Shown: one piece after another, positions 8,439-16,635 of the stretch
Position numbering within the stretch: the stretch's first letter is position 1
How the letters are laid out: the number at the start of each line of letters is the position of its first letter
Assembly (NCBI GenBank): GCA_900468805.1
Contig: UEIF01000022.1
Span: forward strand, 1 to 64,000
Origin: Hyphomicrobiales bacterium
GTDB lineage: Bacteria; Pseudomonadota; Alphaproteobacteria; Rhizobiales; Rhizobiaceae
DNA length: 64,000 bases
Direction of reading: 5' to 3'
The notes under the pieces: model-generated
Database searches by the model: none
The model's input: only the letters and a program-made list of their open reading frames with translations
What the model was told of the DNA's origin: nothing
Position numbers and translations under genes: made by a program

Positions 8439-9176
8439 GTGTCCGACAGTGTTAAACCTAAGCGCCGTATGGGGCGCAATGCACCAACTGTGATCGTTAT
8501 TGAGCATTCTACACTGGCGCGCACCACCGTGGTGAAGCTTCTCGAGCGTGAACTCGCCGGTTGGAGTTTTATCGATCTGGTCTCGACCGAGAGCCTCGAC
8601 CGAGCTCTTGGAGCTGAGGTGCGCTTGATTGCACTAGATCTCGCCGGTAGAGGTGTCGAGAGCACCAGCCTGCGGGATGACCTCGCGGCAATTGCTGCAC
8701 GTTTTCCCGAGGCTTCTATCACGTTGCTCTCAGGTACCGACGACGTCGACATAGCCCGTCAGGCGCTCAAGATGGGTATCCGCGGCTTTTTCTCGACTTC
8801 ACTGCCGATTGACATTGCCCTTGCCGGTCTTCGTCTCGTTCTGGCAGGAGGAACATTCTTCCCGCAGCTGTTGGGAGCTGTTACAAACGGCTCAAACGAG
8901 CATGGTCCGGCCAGAAGCGAGGCCGAAAAAAGCTTGGATGACAGGATGCAGTACCTGGCGATTGCCGATTTCACTCCCCGGGAAGCTGATGTCCTCGCAG
9001 AGTTGCAATCCGGCTGCTCAAACAAGGTAATTGCCGGAAAACTCAATTTATCGGGACATACGGTGAAGATGCATTTGCAACACATAATGCGCAAGTTGCA
9101 GGCGCAGAACCGCACTGAAGTTGTTGCCCGCTTAGGTCAAAGAGCCGCCGGCGGTCATGACGCCTCGCCGAGTTAG
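8439..9176 (+). CDS. LuxR-type response regulator
   Basis: This encodes 245 residues. Residues about 16-130 form a receiver-like domain with a likely phospho-accepting Asp in the third strand (LIALDLAGR). Residues about 175-235 are a GerE/LuxR helix-turn-helix (FTPREADVLAELQSGCSNK, then IAGKLNLSGHTVKMHLQHIM). The acidic pair near the N-terminus is weak (IVIEHS), so phosphorylation may be atypical. The GTG at 8439 is preceded by GGGGAG. No sensor kinase is adjacent. It is the regulator nearest to the glycine-rich secretion locus, so a role in surface properties is possible, but that is inference from position only. Confidence 0.85.
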   Translation: MSDSVKPKRRMGRNAPTVIVIEHSTLARTTVVKLLERELAGWSFIDLVSTESLDRALGAEVRLIALDLAGRGVESTSLRDDLAAIAARFPEASITLLSGTDDVDIARQALKMGIRGFFSTSLPIDIALAGLRLVLAGGTFFPQLLGAVTNGSNEHGPARSEAEKSLDDRMQYLAIADFTPREADVLAELQSGCSNKVIAGKLNLSGHTVKMHLQHIMRKLQAQNRTEVVARLGQRAAGGHDASPS

Positions 9177-9352
9177 GCGGCGGCGAAGCGAAGACCTTAC
9201 GAACCAAACGAAATCACCACAAATTTTGCTTTTCACGCGTCTCGGCACATTCGGACGACGGGGTCGTTGGTTCACGTCCTTCCAAGGCGGAAGCCGATCC
9301 TGCTACGCCCGAAAAGTTCAAACTGAACGGTTGTGTGCCACAAGCGAGCGGA

Positions 9353-10948
9353 TCAAAGCCGTTCGAAGCGGAAATTGCGGACGCGACCGCTGTTCATCAG
9401 CACGCCGGTGACCCGGCCGTCTCCATCGCGGGTGAAGGTGAACCGGTCGCCATCACCGAGAAAATGATCCGGAGCGACCGCAGTCAGCGAGATTTCTCGG
9501 GATTTCAAAGATCTGAACACCAGGCCCGCCTCCCTGACCTTCACTTCATAGGGCATGTCGTTTTCGACCGGACGATAGGAGCCGGCCAGCTCGGCAAGCT
9601 CCATTGGTGAAGGCGTATATGCAGGCAATCGCCGGTATTGGTAGCCGCGCTTGCCGTCGACATAGGACGTAAGCTCGGTCGCCGGCTGACCTTCTTGTTG
9701 CTCCAGCTCGATCTCACTGTTTGGGAAATCGCTGAAACGGAAGCGACGATCATCCACTGCTTCAAGGGCATAGCCATCATACTCGATGTCGTAGCCGCCC
9801 AGCAACTTCCCATCATGCGTCGCGAGGCGGGCGACCCGGCCGGCTAGTCGCGCCTCGGCGTAATAGCCGGTGAGCAGTTCCAATGCATCCGCGTCGGGCT
9901 GTGGAAACCTGCTCGGCGCAGGTTCCGGTACCGGCTGCAACACATCCGCGAGGTAGATATCGGCGATCCGTCGGACGAGGGCGCTGGGCACGATCGACCC
10001 GAAATTGGCGAGGATCGCCACGGAGAAATGCTGCTCGGGAAAACGGATGAGATCGGAGCGGAAGCCGGCATCGCCGCCGGTATGTTCGACGATCGTTATG
10101 CCGCGATAGGTACCGATGCCGAGGCCCGCGGCATAGCCGATTTCACTGCCATCGTTCAGCCGGCCGCGTTCGAGCATCTTTGCGATGACGTCTGGCCCTC
10201 CTATGCGCCGATGGTAAAAATTTTCGTCCCAAAGCGCGAGATCTTCGACTGTCGTCAGCAGGCTGGTCGCGCCTACCGTGTCGAAATTGGTGTTTGAGAT
10301 CTCTACCCCGGATTCCGTCTCCACATAACCGTCGGCGACATTCCTGACGACCTCGGCGTAGTTGTCGCGAAAGAACGTATTGCGCATCCTGAGGGGTTCG
10401 AAAATCCGGGCCGAGGTAAAGGCACGCAGGGACTGGCCGCTGACCGTCTTCACGACTTGCGCCAGTAAGGCATAACCCGTGTTGCAATAGAGATGTTCGT
10501 CGCCCGGCTGGAAATTCAGATCCTGCTGGCGGGAGACGACGGCAAGGATGTCGTCGTCGGTGATCAAGTCCTTGGAGTAACGCCAGCCTGCGAGGGACAG
10601 CAATTCCCAATGATCGCGGATGCCGCTGGTATGGTGGAGCAGATGTCGCAGGGTGATTGGCGCGCCGAAATCGGGCAGGTCGGGCACGTATTTCCGCACG
10701 GCATCATCAAGCGACAATTTTCCTTCGGCTGACAGCAGCAGGATTGAAAATGCCGCGAACTGTTTGGAGACGGATGCCGAATGAAAGACAGTGGACGGTC
10801 CGATCGCGATGCCATGGGCCAGATTGGCCATGCCGAAGCCGCGCTTATAGACAACATCGCCATCGCGTATGACCGCAACCGCGCAGCCGGGCGACTCTTG
10901 ATTGCTCCAGGCCTCGAACAGTTGATCGACGCGTGCGGCTTCCCTCAT
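9353..10948 (-). CDS. beta-lactamase-fold serine hydrolase (class C/esterase type)
   Basis: This encodes 531 residues. The N-terminal 330 residues form the penicillin-binding/beta-lactamase fold with the catalytic Ser-X-X-Lys (SVSK), the Tyr-X-Asn motif (YCNTGY) and the HTGG segment replacing the KTG box. A C-terminal beta-rich region of about 180 residues follows, as in many D-aminopeptidase or esterase-like members. No signal peptide is visible, so a cytoplasmic role is likely. I chose the ATG at 10948 because GGGAGG lies six bases upstream; the ATG six codons earlier has no such site. Substrates of this family vary widely (D-peptides, beta-lactams, esters) and cannot be predicted here. Confidence 0.85.
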   Translation of the reverse strand: MREAARVDQLFEAWSNQESPGCAVAVIRDGDVVYKRGFGMANLAHGIAIGPSTVFHSASVSKQFAAFSILLLSAEGKLSLDDAVRKYVPDLPDFGAPITLRHLLHHTSGIRDHWELLSLAGWRYSKDLITDDDILAVVSRQQDLNFQPGDEHLYCNTGYALLAQVVKTVSGQSLRAFTSARIFEPLRMRNTFFRDNYAEVVRNVADGYVETESGVEISNTNFDTVGATSLLTTVEDLALWDENFYHRRIGGPDVIAKMLERGRLNDGSEIGYAAGLGIGTYRGITIVEHTGGDAGFRSDLIRFPEQHFSVAILANFGSIVPSALVRRIADIYLADVLQPVPEPAPSRFPQPDADALELLTGYYAEARLAGRVARLATHDGKLLGGYDIEYDGYALEAVDDRRFRFSDFPNSEIELEQQEGQPATELTSYVDGKRGYQYRRLPAYTPSPMELAELAGSYRPVENDMPYEVKVREAGLVFRSLKSREISLTAVAPDHFLGDGDRFTFTRDGDGRVTGVLMNSGRVRNFRFERL

Positions 10949-11255
10949 CCGTGCCTCCCAAAACATTTTCGTACAGCAAGGAAGCGGAGAGCTGACGCAA
11001 TTGCAAGGCGCGGAAAATGAAAAGCTGCGGACTGAGAGAGGAATCTTCCGGGACGGCGGCCCTTGCGCTAGCGGAAGAGCTGGCTGACATGGATACCGGC
11101 CGCTTTGGCTGCGTTCTCGCGCTTATGTCAACGACGATACCGTCCTCGGCATTCGCTCCGATCTGCGCGCTCTGGTCAGGCCTGGCAATGAGAGAACCGG
11201 AAGGCGCCTGACGACTGTCGAGACCGGTGACGCCGAGATCCCTATGACTGCTTCG
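10949..11255. other. intergenic stretch between hydrolase and lipid operon
   Basis: About 300 bases. Several short frames exist on both strands but none has a ribosome site together with protein-like composition. The promoter of the serine hydrolase gene is expected at the left end. Confidence 0.4.
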
Positions 11256-11897
11256 TCAACGAAGCTTGAGGCGCGTGACCAAAGTCTTCGAGCGGCGGAT
11301 CGTTGTAAGGACTGCTCCCAGCATTATTATCCAGAGTCCGATCGCCAGGATCTGGTTCTGCCCGCCCCACAACGGCTCGAGAAGGGATACCAATCCCGCC
11401 GCCGTGACCGCCGCCATCCGATGCTGCTTTGCCATCGGGCCAGAGAAGTCGCTGGGATTGCCGGTGGCGCGACCGAGTTCGCGGACATAGGCTGTCAACA
11501 CGGCGAAGGCGCCGGCCGCCCAGCCCAGTCCCGGCATGCCGATTCCATATCCAACGCCGACGAATATCATCAGATCGGCGATGCGATCCGGAAACTCGTT
11601 CCAGAAAGGACCGTCAGCCTCTCCCTTTCCGCCTTCGACGGCGACCATGCCGTCGAACAGATTGCAAAGGAGGCGTGCCTGGCAGAATAGAACGGCCAGC
11701 AGCAGGTAGCAGGCACGTGGCAAGCCTGTTGTCTGTCCCGCCAGATAGAAAACGCCGCCGGCGATTGCTGCCGCCAGCATGCTGGCTTGCGAAATCTGGT
11801 TCGGCGTTATGGCCCGCGCGGCCATCCATCGGGCAATTGCGCCCGCCCAGCGGGTATTGCGGCTCGCCAAAGGTCTCCTGTCTCCTGTCTCCATCAT
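11256..11897 (-). CDS. CDP-alcohol phosphatidyltransferase-like membrane protein
   Basis: This encodes 213 residues with about five or six membrane spans. The family motif D-x2-DG-x2-AR-x8-G-x3-D-x3-D is present with exact spacing, but the first and third Asp are Asn and the Arg is Val (NLFDGMVAVE, then GPFWNEFPD). Canonical members swap CMP of a CDP-activated lipid for an alcohol such as glycerol phosphate, serine or inositol. With these changes the substrate or metal use may differ. It is the last gene of a four-gene operon and its ATG overlaps the previous stop (ATGA), so it should work with the acyltransferase and CdsA-like enzyme upstream. The lipid made is unknown. Confidence 0.85.
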   Translation of the reverse strand: MMETGDRRPLASRNTRWAGAIARWMAARAITPNQISQASMLAAAIAGGVFYLAGQTTGLPRACYLLLAVLFCQARLLCNLFDGMVAVEGGKGEADGPFWNEFPDRIADLMIFVGVGYGIGMPGLGWAAGAFAVLTAYVRELGRATGNPSDFSGPMAKQHRMAAVTAAGLVSLLEPLWGGQNQILAIGLWIIMLGAVLTTIRRSKTLVTRLKLR

Positions 11898-12289
11898 GTG
11901 TCGAAACCTCGCCTTGCGGAGATTGAATAATTATAGATCGCTGCATAGGTCGTCGACACCAGCAGCGGCAGCGCGATGGTCCGGAGTATCTCCGGTGTGC
12001 CGCTCGCCGCGTGGATCGCCGCGAGAATGCTGGCCGAGCCAAGGCAGGCAATCAGCGGCGGCACCCAGAATCGTGTTGAACCGCTGAAGCGGCTGGAAAG
12101 CCAGTCGATCACCGATTTCAGGAAAAGCGTCAGGCAGGCGGATATCGTCCCCTGCACAAGACCGGCATAGAGCGGCGCTGGCATGGCATGAACGCGATTG
12201 GCAAAGACGGCCCAGCTGCCCATCGCCAGAAAAGCGAACAGGACGTGTACCACGCCGCTGCGCAACAGACGTTGCAGGACAACAGGCAT
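11894..12289 (-). CDS. small membrane protein of the lipid operon
   Basis: This encodes 131 residues, mostly hydrophobic, with about four membrane spans and a short polar C-terminus (ISARRGFDT). I chose the ATG at 12289, which shares its A with the stop codon of the CdsA-like gene (TGATG); the longer open frame upstream is the shadow of that gene. Its stop overlaps the next start as ATGA. The tight coupling suggests a fixed stoichiometry with the lipid enzymes, for instance as a partner subunit or transporter. I recognise no family. Confidence 0.8.
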   Translation of the reverse strand: MPVVLQRLLRSGVVHVLFAFLAMGSWAVFANRVHAMPAPLYAGLVQGTISACLTLFLKSVIDWLSSRFSGSTRFWVPPLIACLGSASILAAIHAASGTPEILRTIALPLLVSTTYAAIYNYSISARRGFDT

Positions 12290-13236
12290 CAGAGCGACCA
12301 CCAGTAACGGGTAAGATGGAAGAAGATGGGTGCCGAGAAGACGACGGAATCCAGCCTGTCGATCAATCCGCCATGGCCTTCGATGAGATTGCCCCAGTCC
12401 TTGACACCGCGGTCGCGTTTGATCGCCGACATCACCAGGCCTCCGAAGAAGCCCATCAGCGTGATGACCAAGGCGAGAAGCCCCGCCTGCAGCGGTGCGA
12501 ATGGTGTAATCCACCAGAGGCCCGTTCCAATCAGCGTCGCGCTGATGATCCCACCGACAAAGCCTTCGACCGTTTTCGATGGCGACAGTCTTGGCGCAAT
12601 CTTCGTGCGCCCGAACAGTTTGCCCCAGACATATTGCAGGACATCGCTAAGCTGGACGACGATGACCAGAAAGGCGATCAGCAGAACATTGCGCCCCTCA
12701 TATCCCGGTATCTTCAAGGTCAGCAGTGCAGGTACATGGGAAGCGCAGAAGACGCAGATCATCAGGGCCCACTGTACCTCCGCGATGCGAACGAGAAAGC
12801 GCTCCGTATCGCCTCGGAGTACCGAGATGATCGGCATCAGCAGGAAGGCATAGACGGGGATGAAGATCGAAAAGATGCCGTATTGTTCAGTCCAGAGCAG
12901 AAAATACTGGATCGGAACGACGACGAAGAAGGCTGCCGCAAGCGCCCAATGATCCGCCCTTCTTGTATTGATGAGGGTTACGAATTCGCGAAGTGCTGCG
13001 AATGAACAAAAGCCAAACAGGATCAAGACGCCGATGCGGCCCGCTATGAAAGCGATGCCGATCAGGATGACCATGACCCACCAGGCCTTGATCCGCGCGT
13101 TGAGGTTTTCGACAGCCGCATTCGAACCATTCGGCGAGAGGCGTTGCTGCAATATGTAACCGATGACTGACGCAACGATGAGCACGCCGAAGATTCCGGC
13201 TACGAGCGTCATAAGATCGGAATTCGGGCCACTCAT
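12289..13236 (-). CDS. phosphatidate cytidylyltransferase-like protein (CdsA family)
   Basis: This encodes 315 residues with about eight membrane spans. The C-terminal part carries the CdsA signature: SPSKTVEGFVGG, and later KRDRGVKDWGNLIEGHGGLIDRLDS, where the Asp residues bind metal. The family makes CDP-diacylglycerol from CTP and phosphatidic acid in the inner membrane. The housekeeping cdsA of rhizobia normally sits with uppS and dxr, so this is probably a second, specialised copy. Its ATG overlaps the acyltransferase stop (ATGA at 13233-13236). Confidence 0.9.
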   Translation of the reverse strand: MSGPNSDLMTLVAGIFGVLIVASVIGYILQQRLSPNGSNAAVENLNARIKAWWVMVILIGIAFIAGRIGVLILFGFCSFAALREFVTLINTRRADHWALAAAFFVVVPIQYFLLWTEQYGIFSIFIPVYAFLLMPIISVLRGDTERFLVRIAEVQWALMICVFCASHVPALLTLKIPGYEGRNVLLIAFLVIVVQLSDVLQYVWGKLFGRTKIAPRLSPSKTVEGFVGGIISATLIGTGLWWITPFAPLQAGLLALVITLMGFFGGLVMSAIKRDRGVKDWGNLIEGHGGLIDRLDSVVFSAPIFFHLTRYWWSL

Positions 13237-13877
13237 TCGCCACCGCCTACAGTGTTCGGAGACAGAGCCAGGAGAGCGGCCTGCATCCGTTCAAGAAAAA
13301 CATCCCTGTCTTCACCCGGCGCGATCTGCAAAGCGCTGCCGAAGGTCACTGTGCAGATCAGCGGTATCGGAACGATCTCACCCTTTGGCATGACGCGGTT
13401 CAGATTGCTGATCCAGACCGGCACTAGATCGACATCAGGGCGCGCCACGGCCAGATGGAAAATGCCGCTTTTGAACGGAAGGAGCCGGGCATCGGACTGG
13501 TTTCGCGTACCCTCAGGGAAGAGAATGAGGGACGAACCGTCATCGATGGCCGAGGCCATCTGCGTAACGGGATCTTCCGTCCGCTTGTCCCGATCCCTCG
13601 CGATCAGCACCGCATTGAAGACATCGCTACCGATGAAGCGATTGAGCCAGGATTTCAGCCAATATTCGGCCCCTGCCACCGGACGAGCCCGATGACGCAG
13701 TCTTGGCGGCAATACCGTCCAGACCAGAACGAAATCGCCGTGACTGGAGTGGTTGGCATAATAAACGCAGGGGCGGGAAGGCAGCCCTCCCTCGGGCCAC
13801 ACGGCGCGGACCGCCGTGACCGCGCGTGCGAACAGTACGATGACCGTCGCCGCGGCTTTTGTAAGCAATGCCTTCAT
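13233..13877 (-). CDS. lysophospholipid acyltransferase (PlsC family)
   Basis: This encodes 214 residues with a hydrophobic N-terminus. The catalytic H-x4-D motif is NHSSHGD and the substrate-binding motif is FPEGTR, both in the usual order and spacing for glycerolipid acyltransferases. It would transfer a fatty acyl group to a lyso-lipid, giving phosphatidic acid or a similar substrate for the CdsA-like enzyme encoded next. It is the first gene of a four-gene minus-strand operon with overlapping start and stop codons throughout. Confidence 0.9.
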   Translation of the reverse strand: MKALLTKAAATVIVLFARAVTAVRAVWPEGGLPSRPCVYYANHSSHGDFVLVWTVLPPRLRHRARPVAGAEYWLKSWLNRFIGSDVFNAVLIARDRDKRTEDPVTQMASAIDDGSSLILFPEGTRNQSDARLLPFKSGIFHLAVARPDVDLVPVWISNLNRVMPKGEIVPIPLICTVTFGSALQIAPGEDRDVFLERMQAALLALSPNTVGGGE

Positions 13878-14276
13878 TCACCACTCTGTCGATGTTAGCC
13901 GGGTCACCAATCGAAACTCTAGCATCGTCATCGGCGGAAGGAAGGAGCTTTGCAGGTTTTCAACCGAAAGGAGTAGACGGGCCGTCGGGCTCCGGCCGAA
14001 GCTGGTGGAGATCGAGAGGCTACTCAGTTGCCGCTGCTCAGACCCGAGGCGTCGTGTACATAATCATGAACTGATGAAACGACCGTAAATTGCGCGATTG
14101 GTTGTTGAAACTCATTTATCACTGGATATTCAACTGAGACCAAACTGCGTTTGAGCACCCAGTCAGCGATAAGGGGCGACATGACCGTCAAGAGTGCTTT
14201 GACGACATTCCACACGCCATCGCAGCTCTCGAACGGTGAGACCAATCCAAGCTCTGCCGAGCCGGGAGCAGTCACT
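13878..14276. other. intergenic stretch upstream of the lipid operon
   Basis: About 400 bases that must contain the promoter of the four-gene lipid operon. A 92-codon minus-strand frame (14024-14302) has hydrophobic stretches but overlaps the end of the next gene in another frame and lacks a ribosome site, so I do not call it. Confidence 0.4.
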
Positions 14277-14654
14277 CTACTCCGGAGGCGTGTCTTCGAC
14301 ATGCTGAGTTGTCCCGTTTAGCGGCTGCAGCCAAGGTTCGCGCCTCTTCGTCCAGACCTCAATTTCCGGAAAGAGTCGGGCAGGCGCAGCGTCAAGCGAG
14401 CCCAAGCGTATCTCGACCTCGTTATCGTTCAGGCAGAACAGCCTGCTGCCGCATCGAGGGCAGAAGCTGCGCCCCTTGTAGGTCTCGACGTGGCCGGAAA
14501 ATAAGAATGCGTCGCGCGACCAGTGGGCGAAGGATGTGAAGGACGATCCGCTTTCTTTCCGACAATCAGCGCAGTGGCAAAGACCGATGCGATATGGCTC
14601 TCCCGCCACCTGATATCGAACCGCGCCACACAGGCAGCCGCCATGACGAGCCAT
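14277..14654 (-). CDS. GFA-family zinc protein (CENP-V/GFA domain)
   Basis: This encodes 125 residues with the zinc-binding pattern of the GFA family: GGCLCGAVRY near the N-terminus, CHCADCRK, and CPRCGSRLF. The family was named for glutathione-dependent formaldehyde-activating enzyme, but most members have no proven reaction, so only the fold is safe. The ATG at 14654 is fixed by GGAGG seven bases upstream; an ATG four codons earlier has no site. It appears monocistronic. Confidence 0.88.
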   Translation of the reverse strand: MARHGGCLCGAVRYQVAGEPYRIGLCHCADCRKESGSSFTSFAHWSRDAFLFSGHVETYKGRSFCPRCGSRLFCLNDNEVEIRLGSLDAAPARLFPEIEVWTKRREPWLQPLNGTTQHVEDTPPE

Positions 14655-14873
14655 GGTTTCCTCCATTGTCGTTTTCCGTCTGTAATTAATAGAACCGATT
14701 TCGCCGAAGGAAGGTTCACTTGGCGCTCGATGCGAATGCTTAAAGACGCCTTTGAGGTACCGTCCGTGTGCAGATCAGGCCCTGCCTTGGTCCACGTCGA
14801 CTTTGCGGCGGAAGCAGATCACTCGAGTTGTCTCGCCGGGCTGTCCATCTATGACACGCTAAGGACCATCAGC

Positions 14874-16160
14874 TCATTTCAAGGCTTGCTCTGCTTCGGC
14901 CCCGTAGGAAACAACGCAGTTCCTTCCTCTTTTCTTGGCAAGGTAGAGAGCCGCGTCAGCCTGGCGTTGAAGGTCTTCCGCCGACGCCCCGGCACCGTCT
15001 CGCGTCGCTGTCGCTACTCCAATGCTCACGGTGATATAAGGGATGACGTGAGATGTCGGATTCGGAAGAGAGGCAGCTTCCACACGTCCTCGGATTGTCT
15101 CAGCGACTGCCCTGGCAGCCTCTTCATGGGCGCCTGGAAGAAGAACAAGAAATTCCTCACCTCCGTAGCGAGCGACCTGATCCCGCTCATCTCTCATGCT
15201 GCTCTGAATAATGCCGGCAACCTTGACCAGGCAGCGGTCGCCCTCGGAATGACCGAGATTATCGTTGAGCTTCTTGAAGTCGTCGATATCGCACATCAGC
15301 ATCGCGACACCGTTGTTTGGGCTATGATCGTCGTTCCAGCAACGCTGCAGCGCGTCCATCATCGAACGTCTGTTCGCGACACCTGTCAACGGATCTGTTC
15401 GCGCAAGCAGTTCGAGGCGGGCATTTGCATCAGTCAGGTCCGCGAGGCGATTTCGATCCCGCAGTTCAAGCAGGAAAGTCTTCTGGGCGAGGATTGTTGC
15501 TGTGCGGCGCGCCACCACGGTTGCAGCCACGCCGCTTGTGAAAAACAGTGTTCCCGCAATTGCACTACCCACGCCGATGTCCGGATTTCGCAGCTGAAAC
15601 ACGAGGTAGATGCCCAAGGCGTAGGCACCAATCGTGATGCTCCAGCTTAATGGGACAGGGAATATAACGATGGCGGTGACGGCCACAAACAGCATGATCG
15701 TGAGGTGCCGTTCATAAAACTCGCCACCAGTGTTGACGCCTACCAACGCCACGGACAGTAGAATCAGGAAAACCCCAGAAATAAGGAAAGCGCCCTGTTG
15801 CCAGGGGGACAGCGGCTTTCGAAAAGCTATCGCCGTGACGATCGCAGCGGGGGGAAGGATAGATGCTGGAAGCAGCATTGGCTCAACAGTCTCGATCGAA
15901 AGCAGGACGGCGTTGAGGCTCAAGGTCAGGACATCGAGCACGATAACCCAGACCATCCATGCGCGGATGATTTTTGAAGCCTGCGGCCAGGAGCGCTCGC
16001 GAAAAAGATAAGCTAGCTCACCATCGAGGTGGATATCACGCGTGCGCCCACCCAATTGGCGCTCGACTTCCTGCACAACGGTTGCGTTCAGCCTTTGCAG
16101 AGGCTTGCGTGGGGCTGTTCCGACCGATCTGCCATCGACTGTTGTTTGCGCCGCGTCCAT
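14874..16160 (-). CDS. membrane diguanylate cyclase (GGDEF)
   Basis: This encodes 428 residues. An N-terminal part with about six membrane spans (residues 55-215) is followed by a coiled linker and a GGDEF domain with DPLTGVANRRS, the metal-binding MCDIDDFKKLND and the active-site motif GGEEF. The domain should be active and make cyclic di-GMP from two GTP. The inhibitory RxxD site five residues before GGEEF is absent (DERD there), so product inhibition at that site is unlikely. The input signal is unknown. It is encoded alone. Confidence 0.9.
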   Translation of the reverse strand: MDAAQTTVDGRSVGTAPRKPLQRLNATVVQEVERQLGGRTRDIHLDGELAYLFRERSWPQASKIIRAWMVWVIVLDVLTLSLNAVLLSIETVEPMLLPASILPPAAIVTAIAFRKPLSPWQQGAFLISGVFLILLSVALVGVNTGGEFYERHLTIMLFVAVTAIVIFPVPLSWSITIGAYALGIYLVFQLRNPDIGVGSAIAGTLFFTSGVAATVVARRTATILAQKTFLLELRDRNRLADLTDANARLELLARTDPLTGVANRRSMMDALQRCWNDDHSPNNGVAMLMCDIDDFKKLNDNLGHSEGDRCLVKVAGIIQSSMRDERDQVARYGGEEFLVLLPGAHEEAARAVAETIRGRVEAASLPNPTSHVIPYITVSIGVATATRDGAGASAEDLQRQADAALYLAKKRGRNCVVSYGAEAEQALK

Positions 16161-16635
16161 ATCGGAGATCTAGGGAGGAGGTGACCGCCGACAAGGCGAT
16201 GTGCGCCTTCGGCCGGCAAGAGGCGCCCGTGGCCTAAAGAAGTCTCCTCGCGATCTGCAAACCTGTATCAGATCGGGGTGACGGGCTCTCGCCAGTCCGC
16301 CAGCCAAATTGTGTCGTTTTCGCATCACTTTCGATAAGGTTGTAAAAAACCGGTTGGCAATGGCGAATTGGTTCGGTACAAAACGCTCACCGCTTTAGAT
16401 CGAACATAAGGGAGGCGTTGCATGACACCAGCAATCATCGAAACCTTCCCGCGTGGGATGTCCCGACACTAGGTCATTTCCATTCGCGGCCCGCCTCGAG
16501 GGCGCGACATGCGGTTTTCTCTTCCTTCATAGCCCGATTGATCTTACGGGATCATTTCGTCTCCCGTTCGGGCTGTGCCATCTAACTCTCGATTTTGAGG
16601 ACCGGTTGCCGAAACACGGGGCCGGGCTGGTTAAA
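16161..16635. other. intergenic stretch upstream of the ABC exporter
   Basis: About 475 bases between the divergently oriented cyclase and exporter genes. It holds promoters for both and the 16-codon leader-like ORF listed separately. The in-frame extension upstream of the exporter start (from 16453) is open but does not read like an exporter N-terminus. Confidence 0.45.
16422..16472 (+). CDS. possible 16-residue leader peptide
   Basis: An ATG preceded by GGGAGGCG at good spacing opens MTPAIIETFPRGMSRH and stops at a TAG, about 160 bases before the exporter start. The ribosome site is stronger than that of the exporter itself. It could be a leader peptide, or the start of a decayed gene. Function unknown. 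Confidence 0.35.
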   Translation: MTPAIIETFPRGMSRH

